Assembly (NCBI GenBank): GCA_000752035.1
Contig: CCFE01000016.1
Location: 1 to 64,000 of the forward strand
DNA length: 64,000 nucleotides
Source: Bacillus rubiinfantis
Lineage (GTDB): Bacteria; Bacillota; Bacilli; Bacillales; Cytobacillaceae
Direction of reading: 5' to 3'
Below the pieces are notes generated by a model that saw only the letters and a list, made by a program, of their open reading frames with translations, searched no databases and was not told where the DNA came from. This document shows positions 16,293 through 24,319 of this stretch, piece after piece (the stretch's first letter is position 1; every line of letters begins with the position of its first letter). The translations under genes were made by a program, and so were the position numbers.

Positions 16293-18032
16293 TTAATGTT
16301 TCTTCTTAGAAACTATTTTCACCGAAATAGTCGTTTTTGTTTTTCCATAAGCAGCGATGATTTTCCCACTCCCTTTTGACTTCTTCGCCGCTTTGAAAGT
16401 GCCACCCTTAGAAATGCTGCCAATTTTTCCAGTAACTGACCACTTGACCGAGCTGGGACTCATTACAACGGCTCGCCCCTTCCTGTCATAACCCTTTATT
16501 GACAGCTTCACCGTATTTCCATTCCGAATCGCTACACTTTTTCGCGAAGGCTTCAGTTTAGCCAGTTTATCCACTACCTCAATTGGAACTGTCGCCGCAG
16601 CCTTTTGATATTGCACCTTTATACTTCCTTTTCCTGCCTTTCTTGCTGTAAACGTCGTGCCTTTTGCAGAACCCCATTTGCTGGTCAATTTAATATTCCT
16701 GGTTGAAGCTCTTAGAGGATTATAATATTGATCAAGCACGTAATCTATTAAAATATGTATTGATGAACCCTTTAATAGCACACTATTAGTAGACTTATGT
16801 ATTTTCAGATGGCGTGGTTGCCCAATTGGTGCGGTTGATACCGCCATTAATGAAGTCGAGATCAACCTTTCACGTTTATCAGATGGGGTATTGGCCAGTT
16901 TTACAACCGAACTTCCTGGCTTTCTTACGGCCATTGTCGTTGAACCACCGCCATCTAAGTTCAGTGCTTGGTATGCGCCTATGCTGACTAGATATTTAGC
17001 AAACTCTGTTAAATTCATCCCTGTACTATAACCTGGCAGCCTTCCATCCACCGTGACAAAAAATATATTGCGTTTTGTTTTATCAATGGCAACTGCGGTT
17101 CGCGGCGCTCTTGTAATCGCATTGGGACTTTTAGGATCCATAGATATCGATACCTTGCCATTATTTACAAGCAATGGGCCGCTGCCAAGTATAAAAGAAG
17201 CCCCTTTCCAGCTGTTATTGATATCGACTGAAAGGGCAATGGAGTCACCTTTACGGATGCTTTTTAAGGTTGATTTTTTCCCGGGGGCTGACAACACAAA
17301 GCCATCCTTAGGAATCCTCAGCTTCTTCTTGTCACCATAATTTCGTATCTGCGTCACCACCCCAGTTACCTTCGAACCAAAATTCAAGCGCAGCGGCGAA
17401 TTTAATTTTCCCACTACCACTTCAATTCCTTTTTCACTTGTATTCGTATAAACACTAGGATTTCCTGGTGTATAGAGTATTAATTGATTTGCAGTTCTTT
17501 TCTTATTAGAAGCTGTAATTGGGTATGAACGACCATTAAGTATAAAATTGAAGTCCAACTTATAATGGGAAATCATTCCCTTGCCATTTTGTATCCCAAA
17601 GGCAATCGGTTCATTGGCATATTCGGTTTTTCCAACGGGGAGTTTTCCAGCATTAATTAATTGATTACTTTGGGCAATAAAATATACAGGCAGACCTGTC
17701 GAGCCAAAAAAGGAAGCATTAATCGTTCCGACTACCTGATGTCTTGGGGCATAATAGGTCAATGCTCTGGCAACTACCCTTGATAACTTATTAAGCGGAT
17801 TAGGTATCCCTGCCTCAATTCTAGTAAACCGATCATTTAAATTAACTTTTAAAACTCTTACAGCCTGCTTTCTTGCTGAGGAACTAAGTCTATAATCCTG
17901 GTAGGTAACGCCAGTAGAGACTCTATATTGTTGTTTTAGCACAGTTGCTGCACTTGCTGGCTGATCAATTGACAGTGGCGAAACAGCCGCCAGTACCACC
18001 AGTAAGCTGCACAAGCATCGTAACCCTTTCAT
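16293..18032 (-). CDS. secreted phosphodiester glycosidase-family protein (NAGPA/DUF2233 domain)
   Basis: A 579-aa exported protein with a signal peptide ending near QPASA. The domain at about 90-400 matches the phosphodiester glycosidase (NAGPA) family: GTINASFFGSTGLPV, APRTAVAIDKTKRNIFFVTVDG, and LNLDGGGSTTMAVR, the glycine-rich metal/active-site motif. The family removes sugars from phosphodiester-linked glycans; in Bacillus it is often linked to exopolysaccharide or cell-wall glycans. The C-terminal 170 residues look like bacterial Ig-like domains (WSVTGKIGSISKGGTFKA). The ATG at 18032 has AGGGGA about 8 nt upstream. The substrate is unknown. Confidence 0.87.
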   Translation of the reverse strand: MKGLRCLCSLLVVLAAVSPLSIDQPASAATVLKQQYRVSTGVTYQDYRLSSSARKQAVRVLKVNLNDRFTRIEAGIPNPLNKLSRVVARALTYYAPRHQVVGTINASFFGSTGLPVYFIAQSNQLINAGKLPVGKTEYANEPIAFGIQNGKGMISHYKLDFNFILNGRSYPITASNKKRTANQLILYTPGNPSVYTNTSEKGIEVVVGKLNSPLRLNFGSKVTGVVTQIRNYGDKKKLRIPKDGFVLSAPGKKSTLKSIRKGDSIALSVDINNSWKGASFILGSGPLLVNNGKVSISMDPKSPNAITRAPRTAVAIDKTKRNIFFVTVDGRLPGYSTGMNLTEFAKYLVSIGAYQALNLDGGGSTTMAVRKPGSSVVKLANTPSDKRERLISTSLMAVSTAPIGQPRHLKIHKSTNSVLLKGSSIHILIDYVLDQYYNPLRASTRNIKLTSKWGSAKGTTFTARKAGKGSIKVQYQKAAATVPIEVVDKLAKLKPSRKSVAIRNGNTVKLSIKGYDRKGRAVVMSPSSVKWSVTGKIGSISKGGTFKAAKKSKGSGKIIAAYGKTKTTISVKIVSKKKH

Positions 18033-18128
18033 TACCAAAATCCCCTAATCTATTATTTACATTTAAGTTAAGTATAGACCTCTTAACAACATAGTCCAAG
18101 GAAATACATGGAAACTAACAGATGCAGT

Positions 18129-18161
18129 AAAAAAGTTCTACCTATACCAGATAGAACTTTC
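18129..18161 (-). terminator. terminator of the kinase-amidohydrolase-yjbQ operon
   Basis: The stem AAGTTCTA / TAGAACTT is followed on the minus strand by a T6 run. It lies 33-65 bp past the yjbQ stop codon. Confidence 0.85.
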
Positions 18162-18193
18162 CTTTGTTTACAAAAAATGTATAGATAACCTGT

Positions 18194-18622
18194 TTACTCA
18201 CCCATCATTTGCACATATACCTTCCGTCTTTGTGGCCCATCACACTCGACTAAATAAATCGCTTGTGCCGAGCCGCACATGATTTTTCCGTCTTTTATCG
18301 GAAATAGGCAGTTATTCCCGAGCAGCATTGACTTTAAATGTCCCGGAGAATTATTACTGGTTGCCCCATACGATGGCAGAAAGTGGGCATGAATATAGTG
18401 ATCATCATTGGGGACAAGTTTTTCAAGCCGTGCCAACATATCGGTTTCTACGCATTCAAGCGATTCGTTAACGGTGATTCCTGTTGTTGTATGGGCTGTG
18501 ATGACTGCAACTAGGCCATTGATAATGCCTGATTCCTCAACAGCCTTATGAACATCATCAGTGATATTAATCATTTCAACCGGAGATTGCGATAGTTTTG
18601 CAAGCGTAACTAGTTTAATCAA
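18194..18622 (-). CDS. YjbQ-family protein (UPF0047, secondary thiamine-phosphate synthase-like)
   Basis: A small cytosolic protein of about 142 aa. It has the family's conserved histidines and glutamate: AVITAHTTTGITVNES, HAHFLPSYGATSNNSPGHLKSML, and the C-terminal CDGPQRRKVYVQMMG. E. coli YjbQ has weak thiamine-phosphate synthase activity, but its physiological role is unsettled. It is the last gene of the operon. The TTG at 18622 has AAAGG 9 nt upstream; the ATG at 18631 abuts that site. The start overlaps the amidohydrolase end, so the genes are coupled. Confidence 0.9.
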   Translation of the reverse strand: MIKLVTLAKLSQSPVEMINITDDVHKAVEESGIINGLVAVITAHTTTGITVNESLECVETDMLARLEKLVPNDDHYIHAHFLPSYGATSNNSPGHLKSMLLGNNCLFPIKDGKIMCGSAQAIYLVECDGPQRRKVYVQMMGE

Positions 18623-19475
18623 GTGAAACATCCTTTCCCAAAAATGCTAACGCATTCTCGCCAAAAATTTTTGCCTTTACCGTTTCACTAAATGGCAGTG
18701 CTTCAATCGCTGCTTTAAATTTAAAGGCTCGGAAGCGCGGCGTATTGGAGCCAAATAGTACCTGATTACTAAAATTACGTTCTAAAGTTAACGGATCCAT
18801 TTCCTTCATGAAAATGCGGTTCATAAAATCCTCAAAAGAATCCAAGTAAAGCATCGAAGTATCTGTATAAACATTTGGATATTTAATCAGCAGCATCATC
18901 ATTTCCTTCACCCACGGCCAAGCAAAATGGGCTAAACAGATGCGCAAACCAGGAAATTCAATCGCTACTCGCTCAAAATGCAGCGGATGGGCATATTTTG
19001 TTAATGAATTGGGCTCCCAGCTTAAGCCCGCATGAAAGAGAATCGGTTTGTCATACTCGAGACATTTCTGATAGATTGGCCAGAGTTTTTCATCATCTGG
19101 GTAAAATTTCTGCTTCGCAGGATGCAGCTTGAGCCCGCTTAATTTTAAATCTTTAAAAGCATGCTCCACTACTTCCAGTGCATCTTCTCGATAAGGATCG
19201 ACACTGGCAAACCCAATAAAGCGGTTAGGATAACGGTCAATAATTGTTTTTATCTCCTCATTCGAGACAATATAGCCGCCGCTTTGTGTCGTTAAATCTA
19301 AGGGCAGCAGAATCGAACGGTCAATTTTACCGTAATCCATCTCTACTGCAATTTCTTCATAATCATAGGGAGATTGTTTATATACACCAAATTGTTCTGT
19401 TCTAAACTGCAGCTTCTTCTCGTCTTGACAAATCATATCAAAATAAATCGGGTGAACATGTGCATCTATAATCAT
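18615..19475 (-). CDS. amidohydrolase-family metal-dependent hydrolase (amidohydrolase_2 type)
   Basis: A 286-aa TIM-barrel hydrolase of the amidohydrolase superfamily. Visible motifs: MIIDAHVHP (first HxH metal site), LSGLKLHPAKQKFYPDD, PILFHAGLSWEP, ICLAHFAWPWV, and VLFGSNTPR, where many relatives have a catalytic Asp in 'FGSDxP'. The Asn at that position is unusual. The substrate cannot be read from sequence. It sits between a sugar-kinase gene (30 bp upstream) and yjbQ (overlapping), suggesting one pathway for a phosphorylated carbohydrate or cyclic derivative. Confidence 0.85.
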   Translation of the reverse strand: MIIDAHVHPIYFDMICQDEKKLQFRTEQFGVYKQSPYDYEEIAVEMDYGKIDRSILLPLDLTTQSGGYIVSNEEIKTIIDRYPNRFIGFASVDPYREDALEVVEHAFKDLKLSGLKLHPAKQKFYPDDEKLWPIYQKCLEYDKPILFHAGLSWEPNSLTKYAHPLHFERVAIEFPGLRICLAHFAWPWVKEMMMLLIKYPNVYTDTSMLYLDSFEDFMNRIFMKEMDPLTLERNFSNQVLFGSNTPRFRAFKFKAAIEALPFSETVKAKIFGENALAFLGKDVSLD

Positions 19476-19504
19476 ATCAATTCTCCTCTTATACTAGAAT
19501 TTCA

Positions 19505-20290
19505 TTAATAGGGTTCAAATCGTTGAATGACATTTGCTGCTAAATCAGCCCCTTGCTGTAAACATTCAGGAATCGATAGCTGATTGATGATGCCTGCCAT
19601 AAACCCAGCAAAAAATGAATCTCCAGCTCCAACAGTATTGGTTACTTTCTCTACCTTTGTAATAGCGCCTTCATAAAACTGTTGCCCATCGAACGCTAAG
19701 CTTCCCTTTTCGCCAAACGTGGCTACCACTACTTTTACTCCTTGTGAATGAGCCCATTTCATCTTGTCTTCTATCCATTGGTCATGACCTGAATAGGAAA
19801 AGAGGGCATAATCGACATGAGGCATGATCAAATGAATATCCTTGTCCTCCAAAAACTCAGAAAAATCAAACACCACCTGACAGCCCGCTTTTTTAAACTC
19901 CGGTAGCAAGCCATACACCCGGCCAAAATAATCTGTATGTATATAATCATGCTGTTTAATAAATTCAAAATCGCTTTCCGTTAAATAATAATTAGCCATT
20001 ACCCCATCAGTTGAATATCCATGTACCCGATCATTATTAATGAGTTGCATATGAATGACAGCCGTTGAGCCTTTTTCGATTCGCAAGTGAGAAATATCAA
20101 TATCACTTTCAGCTAATGTTTTGAGCATTTGCTCACCATACCTATCTTTTCCTACTGCGCTTACCACCGAAGCATGTATACCCTTTTTCTTAATATTTAG
20201 GGCAAAATCGACACCATTGCCAGTTGGATACGACCTATCTAAATTATCGTATACATCCATACAGCTATAACCAACTGCAGCTACTTTCAT
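19505..20290 (-). CDS. PfkB-family carbohydrate kinase, fructoselysine-6-kinase-like
   Basis: A 261-aa ribokinase-fold enzyme that should phosphorylate a sugar or sugar-amine with ATP. N-terminal GNGVDFALNIKKKG matches the PfkB substrate region. The C-terminal signature NTVGAGDSFFAGF holds the catalytic Asp and anion hole. Length and internal motifs (NDRVHGYSTDGVMANYYLTE, VVFDFSEF) are closest to E. coli FrlD. The rest of an frl operon (deglycase, transporter) is absent here, so the true substrate may differ. It is the first gene of the operon; a perfect 18-bp palindrome lies 60 bp upstream of the ATG. Confidence 0.87.
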   Translation of the reverse strand: MKVAAVGYSCMDVYDNLDRSYPTGNGVDFALNIKKKGIHASVVSAVGKDRYGEQMLKTLAESDIDISHLRIEKGSTAVIHMQLINNDRVHGYSTDGVMANYYLTESDFEFIKQHDYIHTDYFGRVYGLLPEFKKAGCQVVFDFSEFLEDKDIHLIMPHVDYALFSYSGHDQWIEDKMKWAHSQGVKVVVATFGEKGSLAFDGQQFYEGAITKVEKVTNTVGAGDSFFAGFMAGIINQLSIPECLQQGADLAANVIQRFEPY

Positions 20291-20350
20291 ATAAAAACCT
20301 CCTAACTTGTATTAACTATTTTAACCAACAACAATAACCATTTGGTAGCA

Positions 20351-20368
20351 ATACGTTATATAACGTAT
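20351..20368. promoter_or_regulatory. operator-like palindrome upstream of the kinase operon
   Basis: ATACGTTATATAACGTAT is a perfect 18-bp palindrome located 60 bp upstream of the kinase start. No regulator is encoded beside it. The binding protein is unknown; the position fits an operator of the operon. Confidence 0.6.
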
Positions 20369-20570
20369 TATATTTATACGTCAACTATAATCCCCGCCAT
20401 CCTATCCGTCAATGTCGAAATTATTATATTCTTGTAAACTCACATAACATTAGTAACCTTTTTAATTCTCAAGGATATATCTCCTTTTGAGAATTTATCA
20501 AAGTAATTTAATAGCTTTTTTCTCTAGTTTAGTTTATATTAATCTTACTATCACAACAGTAACTATCATA

Positions 20571-20585
20571 TTAAAATAATTATTG
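20571..20585 (+). promoter_or_regulatory. PerR-like box upstream of the ahpC promoter
   Basis: TTAAAATAATTATTG matches the PerR 7-1-7 consensus (TTATAATnATTATAA) at 11 of 14 positions. It ends 9 bp before the ahpC -35 element. In B. subtilis ahpCF is PerR-regulated, which makes the call plausible. Confidence 0.55.
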
Positions 20586-20594
20586 TCTTTTTGG

Positions 20595-20630
20595 TTGACA
20601 AATATAATTAACCCTATATAATAATTAATA
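20595..20630 (+). promoter_or_regulatory. ahpC promoter with overlapping second PerR-like box
   Basis: -35 TTGACA (20595-20600) and -10 TATAAT (20617-20622) are separated by 16 bp. ATATAATAATTAATA (20616-20630) overlaps the -10 and matches the PerR consensus at 11 of 14 positions. Repressor binding there would block RNA polymerase until peroxide inactivates PerR. Confidence 0.7.
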
Positions 20631-20649
20631 TAAACAAAAAGTTATTACA

Positions 20650-20686
20650 GATAGGTTATTTTCCAAAAAAAATTGGAAAAGCTATC
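20650..20686 (+). other. stem-loop in the ahpC 5' leader
   Basis: TTTTCCAA/TTGGAAAA (8 bp) encloses an A6 loop and is extended by GATAG/CTATC at the base. It lies in the untranslated leader about 35 nt before the ahpC start. No T-run follows, so it is probably an mRNA-stabilising or RNase-processing element rather than an attenuator. Confidence 0.6.
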
Positions 20687-20719
20687 TATGTAGCAAATAT
20701 ATTTTAGGAGGAATTTAAC

Positions 20720-21283
20720 ATGTCTCTAATCGGCAAAGAAGTACTACCATTCAAAGCACAAGCATACAAAAACGGTGAATTCGTAGAAGTAACTGAAGAA
20801 AATTTCAAAGGTAAATGGAGCGTTGTTTGCTTCTATCCAGCAGATTTCACTTTCGTCTGCCCAACTGAATTGGAAGACCTTCAAGAACAGTACGCAACTC
20901 TACAAGATTTAGGTGTAGAAGTATACTCTGTGTCAACTGATACTCATTTCACACATAAAGCATGGCATGACACTTCAGATACAATCGGCAAAATTACTTA
21001 TACTATGATTGGTGACCCATCACATGTGATTTCTCGTAACTTTGATGTGCTTATCGAAGAAGAGGGCGTTGCTGACCGCGGTACATTCATCATCGATCCA
21101 GATGGTGTCATCCAAGCACTTGAAATCAATGCAGGCGGTATTGGCCGTGATGCAAGCCAATTAATTGATAAAATTAGAGCAGCACAATATGTACGCAACA
21201 ATCCTGGTGAAGTCTGCCCGGCTAAATGGAAAGAAACTGGTGAAACACTTAAGCCAAGCCTTGACCTAGTAGGTAAAATTTAA
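20720..21283 (+). CDS. ahpC: alkyl hydroperoxide reductase peroxiredoxin subunit
   Basis: A 187-aa typical 2-Cys peroxiredoxin that reduces H2O2 and organic hydroperoxides in the cytosol. Peroxidatic Cys47 is in FTFVCPTEL and resolving Cys166 in GEVCPAKW. The oxidised enzyme is re-reduced by AhpF, encoded 13 bp downstream. AGGAGG lies upstream of the ATG. Length and both cysteines are canonical. It is the first gene of the ahpCF operon, with PerR-like boxes in the promoter. Confidence 0.98.
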   Translation: MSLIGKEVLPFKAQAYKNGEFVEVTEENFKGKWSVVCFYPADFTFVCPTELEDLQEQYATLQDLGVEVYSVSTDTHFTHKAWHDTSDTIGKITYTMIGDPSHVISRNFDVLIEEEGVADRGTFIIDPDGVIQALEINAGGIGRDASQLIDKIRAAQYVRNNPGEVCPAKWKETGETLKPSLDLVGKI

Positions 21284-21296
21284 GGAGTGCTTTTAG

Positions 21297-22826
21297 ATGA
21301 TATTAGATGCGGAAATTAGGGCACAACTTGATCAATACCTGCAATTGATGGAAAATGATATTCTACTAAAAGTCAGTGCAGGCGATGATAAATTATCAAA
21401 GGACATGCTAGCTCTCGTTACTGAGCTAGCCTCCATGTCACCGAAAACCAAATTTGAAAAAGCCGTTTTGGAGAGAACACCAAGCTTTAGTGTCAATCGC
21501 ATCGGCGAAGACACCGGGGTTGTTTTTTCCGGGATTCCACTTGGCCATGAGTTTACCTCACTTGTACTAGCATTACTGCAAGTAAGCGGCAGACCTCCAA
21601 AAGTGGATCAGAAGGTCATTGATCAAATTAAAAGCCTTACAGGTGAATATAATTTTGTAACTTACGTGTCCTTAAGCTGTCATAACTGTCCTGATGTTGT
21701 TCAGGCATTGAATGTGATGAGCGTGTTAAATCCTGGCGTTACACATACAATGATTGACGGGGCAGCTTTCAAAGAGGAAGTCGAAAGCAAAGGGATTATG
21801 GCAGTGCCAACCGTTTTCCTCAATGGAGAACAATTTGGCAGCGGCCGGATGTCCATAGAAGAAATCTTAGCAAAAATGGGAAGCATGCCAGATCCTTCTG
21901 AGCTTTCTGATAAAGACCCATTTGATGTGCTTGTCATTGGCGGTGGTCCTGCTGGTGCCAGTGCAGCCATCTATGCAGCACGGAAAGGTATTCGTACCGG
22001 TGTTGTGGCAGAGCGCTTTGGCGGCCAAATTATGGATACTCTTGGCATTGAGAACCTAATCGGTACAAAGTACACGGAAGGTCCTAAGCTTGCCGCCAGC
22101 CTTGAAGAACATGTAAAGCAGTATGAAGTAGATATTATGAATCTACAACGGGCAAAACGCTTAGAAAAGAAAGACCTCGTTGAAGTGGAGCTTGAAAGTG
22201 GAGCAATTTTAAAAAGCAAAGCCGTTATCATTTCAACCGGTGCACGCTGGCGTAATGTCGGGGTTCCAGGTGAGGCAGAGTTTAAGAACAAAGGGGTAGC
22301 TTACTGTCCGCACTGTGATGGTCCATTATTTGAAGGCAAAGACGTTGCCGTTATTGGCGGCGGTAACTCCGGTATTGAAGCAGCGATTGACCTAGCCGGT
22401 ATTGTTAACCATGTAACTGTTCTTGAGTTTGCCTCCGAACTGAAGGCCGATCTTGTCCTTCAAGAGCGTCTCTATAGTCTGCCGAATGTGACGGTTATTA
22501 AGAACGCCCAAACAAAGGAAATTACTGGTACTGATAAAGTAAACGGAATTACCTATATTAACCGCGAAACTGGTGCTGAAAAGCATATTGAATTACAAGG
22601 TATTTTTGTTCAGATTGGCCTTGTCCCTAATACTGACTGGTTGGGTGACACAATTGAACGGACAAGAATGGGAGAAATTGTTGTGGATAAACGAGGAGCT
22701 ACAAATGTTCCTGGGGTATTTGCTGCAGGTGACTGTACCGACAGTACTTATAAGCAAATCATTATCTCGATGGGATCAGGTGCAACTGCTGCATTAAGTG
22801 CGTTTGACTATCTCATTCGTAACTAA
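21297..22826 (+). CDS. ahpF: alkyl hydroperoxide reductase flavoprotein subunit
   Basis: A 509-aa FAD/NADH disulfide reductase that recharges AhpC. An N-terminal tandem thioredoxin-fold domain carries Cys128/Cys131 (CHNC). The FAD-binding fingerprint VLVIGGGPAGASAA (about 211-224), redox-active Cys337/Cys340 (CPHC) and NADH fingerprint VAVIGGGNSGIEAA are all present. The C-terminal FAD motif GVFAAGDCTD is intact. The ATG follows AAGGAGTG within the 13-bp ahpC-ahpF gap. Confidence 0.97.
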   Translation: MILDAEIRAQLDQYLQLMENDILLKVSAGDDKLSKDMLALVTELASMSPKTKFEKAVLERTPSFSVNRIGEDTGVVFSGIPLGHEFTSLVLALLQVSGRPPKVDQKVIDQIKSLTGEYNFVTYVSLSCHNCPDVVQALNVMSVLNPGVTHTMIDGAAFKEEVESKGIMAVPTVFLNGEQFGSGRMSIEEILAKMGSMPDPSELSDKDPFDVLVIGGGPAGASAAIYAARKGIRTGVVAERFGGQIMDTLGIENLIGTKYTEGPKLAASLEEHVKQYEVDIMNLQRAKRLEKKDLVEVELESGAILKSKAVIISTGARWRNVGVPGEAEFKNKGVAYCPHCDGPLFEGKDVAVIGGGNSGIEAAIDLAGIVNHVTVLEFASELKADLVLQERLYSLPNVTVIKNAQTKEITGTDKVNGITYINRETGAEKHIELQGIFVQIGLVPNTDWLGDTIERTRMGEIVVDKRGATNVPGVFAAGDCTDSTYKQIIISMGSGATAALSAFDYLIRN

Positions 22827-22858
22827 TCTATGAATCAAACAAAGGGGAAAAATAGAGT

Positions 22859-22894
22859 AGGAGAGCAGATTATATCATTCTGCTCTCTTTTTTG
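22859..22894 (+). terminator. ahpCF terminator
   Basis: The stem GGAGAGCAGA / TCTGCTCTC with a 9-nt loop is followed by TTTTTT. It lies about 30 bp past the ahpF stop codon and just before the convergent gene at 22902. Confidence 0.93.
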
Positions 22895-22901
22895 CTTCTT
22901 T

Positions 22902-23576
22902 TTATGAAAAATGAAACGATAGAATAACTAAATTTTTGATAATATAATACCCTACAAACAGAGACTGTCCGAGTAGTACCATTCCAAATAACAGGAATGG
23001 CAGCAATTTGATATGGGCAAAAAAACCCTCTCTTGCTGGGTTCTTACGTTCTCTGATCATATGCTGGCATACGTCAATCCCGTTTAAAATGGACTGGACT
23101 AGAACCATTGAAGCAAGGAAAATACCAGCATGGATAATCACGACTTCATACCGGAAATAAAGCGGCAGAGTTAGAATAGCGGCAAATGACAATGCCCAGA
23201 TGAAACCCGAAAAATTACGAATCCACATTAGGGCCGAAACAGTCATGAATCCGATAAATAAATATAGGATTACATGGTATTGTTGTCTCGAAACAAGATA
23301 GAATAAACCGATAGCTGCCAATGATGCTCCTGTATATCCTGCATATGTGATAACAGTTTGTTTGAACCGTGAATTTCCTGTTGAGAGCATTTGTGCAGCG
23401 CTGGCTTGATGTAGGTGAATTTTTGTCATTCCTCCTTGTATACAGACACGAATAACCTCATGGAGCAGCGTATTACACTGGGCAAAATACACGCGGAGAA
23501 AAGGAATACGAGTCATTAGCAAGGCCACAGCTAAATAAATCACAATCGGGAATGGTTGTTGAAACAATGTCATCAT
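22902..23576 (-). CDS. M50-like polytopic membrane protein with a degenerate protease motif
   Basis: About 224 aa with six or more hydrophobic segments. NTLLHEVIRVCIQGG occupies the place where M50B-type intramembrane metalloproteases have 'NTLVHExGHA'. The second zinc-ligand His is replaced (HEVIR instead of HExxH), so proteolysis is unlikely if the alignment is right. Residual M50-like features are a following glycine-rich stretch and RNFSG further on. It lies downstream of pspA on the same strand, after a hairpin, so expression may be attenuated. Start is uncertain: a TTG at 23567 is better spaced from AAAGGAG than the ATG at 23576. The family assignment is an inference. Confidence 0.65.
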   Translation of the reverse strand: MMTLFQQPFPIVIYLAVALLMTRIPFLRVYFAQCNTLLHEVIRVCIQGGMTKIHLHQASAAQMLSTGNSRFKQTVITYAGYTGASLAAIGLFYLVSRQQYHVILYLFIGFMTVSALMWIRNFSGFIWALSFAAILTLPLYFRYEVVIIHAGIFLASMVLVQSILNGIDVCQHMIRERKNPAREGFFAHIKLLPFLLFGMVLLGQSLFVGYYIIKNLVILSFHFS

Positions 23577-23591
23577 CTCCTTTCTCTACAG

Positions 23592-23633
23592 AAAAAGAAG
23601 CACATCACTTCACAGGTGCTGGTGCTTCTTTTT
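23592..23633 (-). terminator. terminator/attenuator between pspA and the M50-like gene
   Basis: A perfect 12-bp stem (AAAAAGAAGCAC / GTGCTTCTTTTT) with an 18-nt loop lies 8-49 bp past the pspA stop. The T-run is present on both strands. It should reduce read-through from pspA into the following membrane-protein gene. Confidence 0.85.
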
Positions 23634-23640
23634 CCCGTAA

Positions 23641-24318
23641 TTATTTTTCTAAACTGATTTGTTCTTGCTTCAATTTAGCTAATTCTTGATTCAGCTCCTC
23701 CTCAGCAACTGCATTTGTTACGGCTGCAGCATGTTGAGTAAGTAGCGGGTTAGAAAACTGATTGGAGGCTTGTACCTCTGCTTCCATTAATAATATTTTT
23801 TCTTCGGCACGGGCAACTCCTCTTACCAGCGTATCGGTATTAAATGAAACGGTTGCCTTTTGAATTTGTTTCATCGATTGTGCCACATTAGCACGTGATG
23901 CCAACAGAACTTTTTTATGCTGTAATTCCTGATAGGTTTGCTGCAATTCCTTAATTTTTACCTTTAGCGTATCCGTTTGCCCTTTAATAGCCTCCAATTG
24001 CTGCTCATAAACTGCTAATTGGCGTTCATGCGTTAGTTTTTCCTGGACGGCTAACCTAGCAATCGACTCCTCACCCTGTTCAATAGCTAACTTTGCTTGG
24101 CGAGTCCGCTTTTCTACTAATGCTTTAGTATCAAGAATAAGCGCTGCCTGTTTGTTTTCTACGAATAGTTGCCGCGATAATGCCTGCTGCGCTTTAGCCA
24201 TCTCTTCTTCCATTTCTCGTGAATATTCATTCAACATGGCAATTGGATCCTCTAATCCATCTAACAATCCATTGATATCTGCCTTTGCAATTGTTTTGAT
24301 TCGTTTAAAAATACCCAT
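23641..24318 (-). CDS. pspA: PspA/IM30-family membrane-stress protein
   Basis: A 225-aa coiled-coil protein that binds damaged inner membrane and forms ESCRT-III-like assemblies. The N-terminal amphipathic start MGIFKRIKTIAKADINGLLD and the following DPIAMLNEYSREMEEEMAKAQQAL match the family's most conserved region. Nearly the whole of residues 25-180 is heptad-rich coiled coil. It begins 1 bp after the stop of the upstream His/Gly-rich membrane-protein gene, so the two are co-translated. LiaH of B. subtilis is a relative, but no LiaRS-type genes are nearby. Confidence 0.92.
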   Translation of the reverse strand: MGIFKRIKTIAKADINGLLDGLEDPIAMLNEYSREMEEEMAKAQQALSRQLFVENKQAALILDTKALVEKRTRQAKLAIEQGEESIARLAVQEKLTHERQLAVYEQQLEAIKGQTDTLKVKIKELQQTYQELQHKKVLLASRANVAQSMKQIQKATVSFNTDTLVRGVARAEEKILLMEAEVQASNQFSNPLLTQHAAAVTNAVAEEELNQELAKLKQEQISLEK

Positions 24319-24319
24319 G

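Noticed and set aside
19505..20290. Naming the PfkB kinase frlD
   Set aside because: Similarity is clear, but no fructoselysine deglycase or transporter is adjacent and neighbours belong to other families, so substrate identity is unsafe.
22902..23576. Active M50 site-2-type protease
   Set aside because: The motif reads HEVIR, lacking the second His of HExxH, so catalysis is improbable even if the fold is M50-like.
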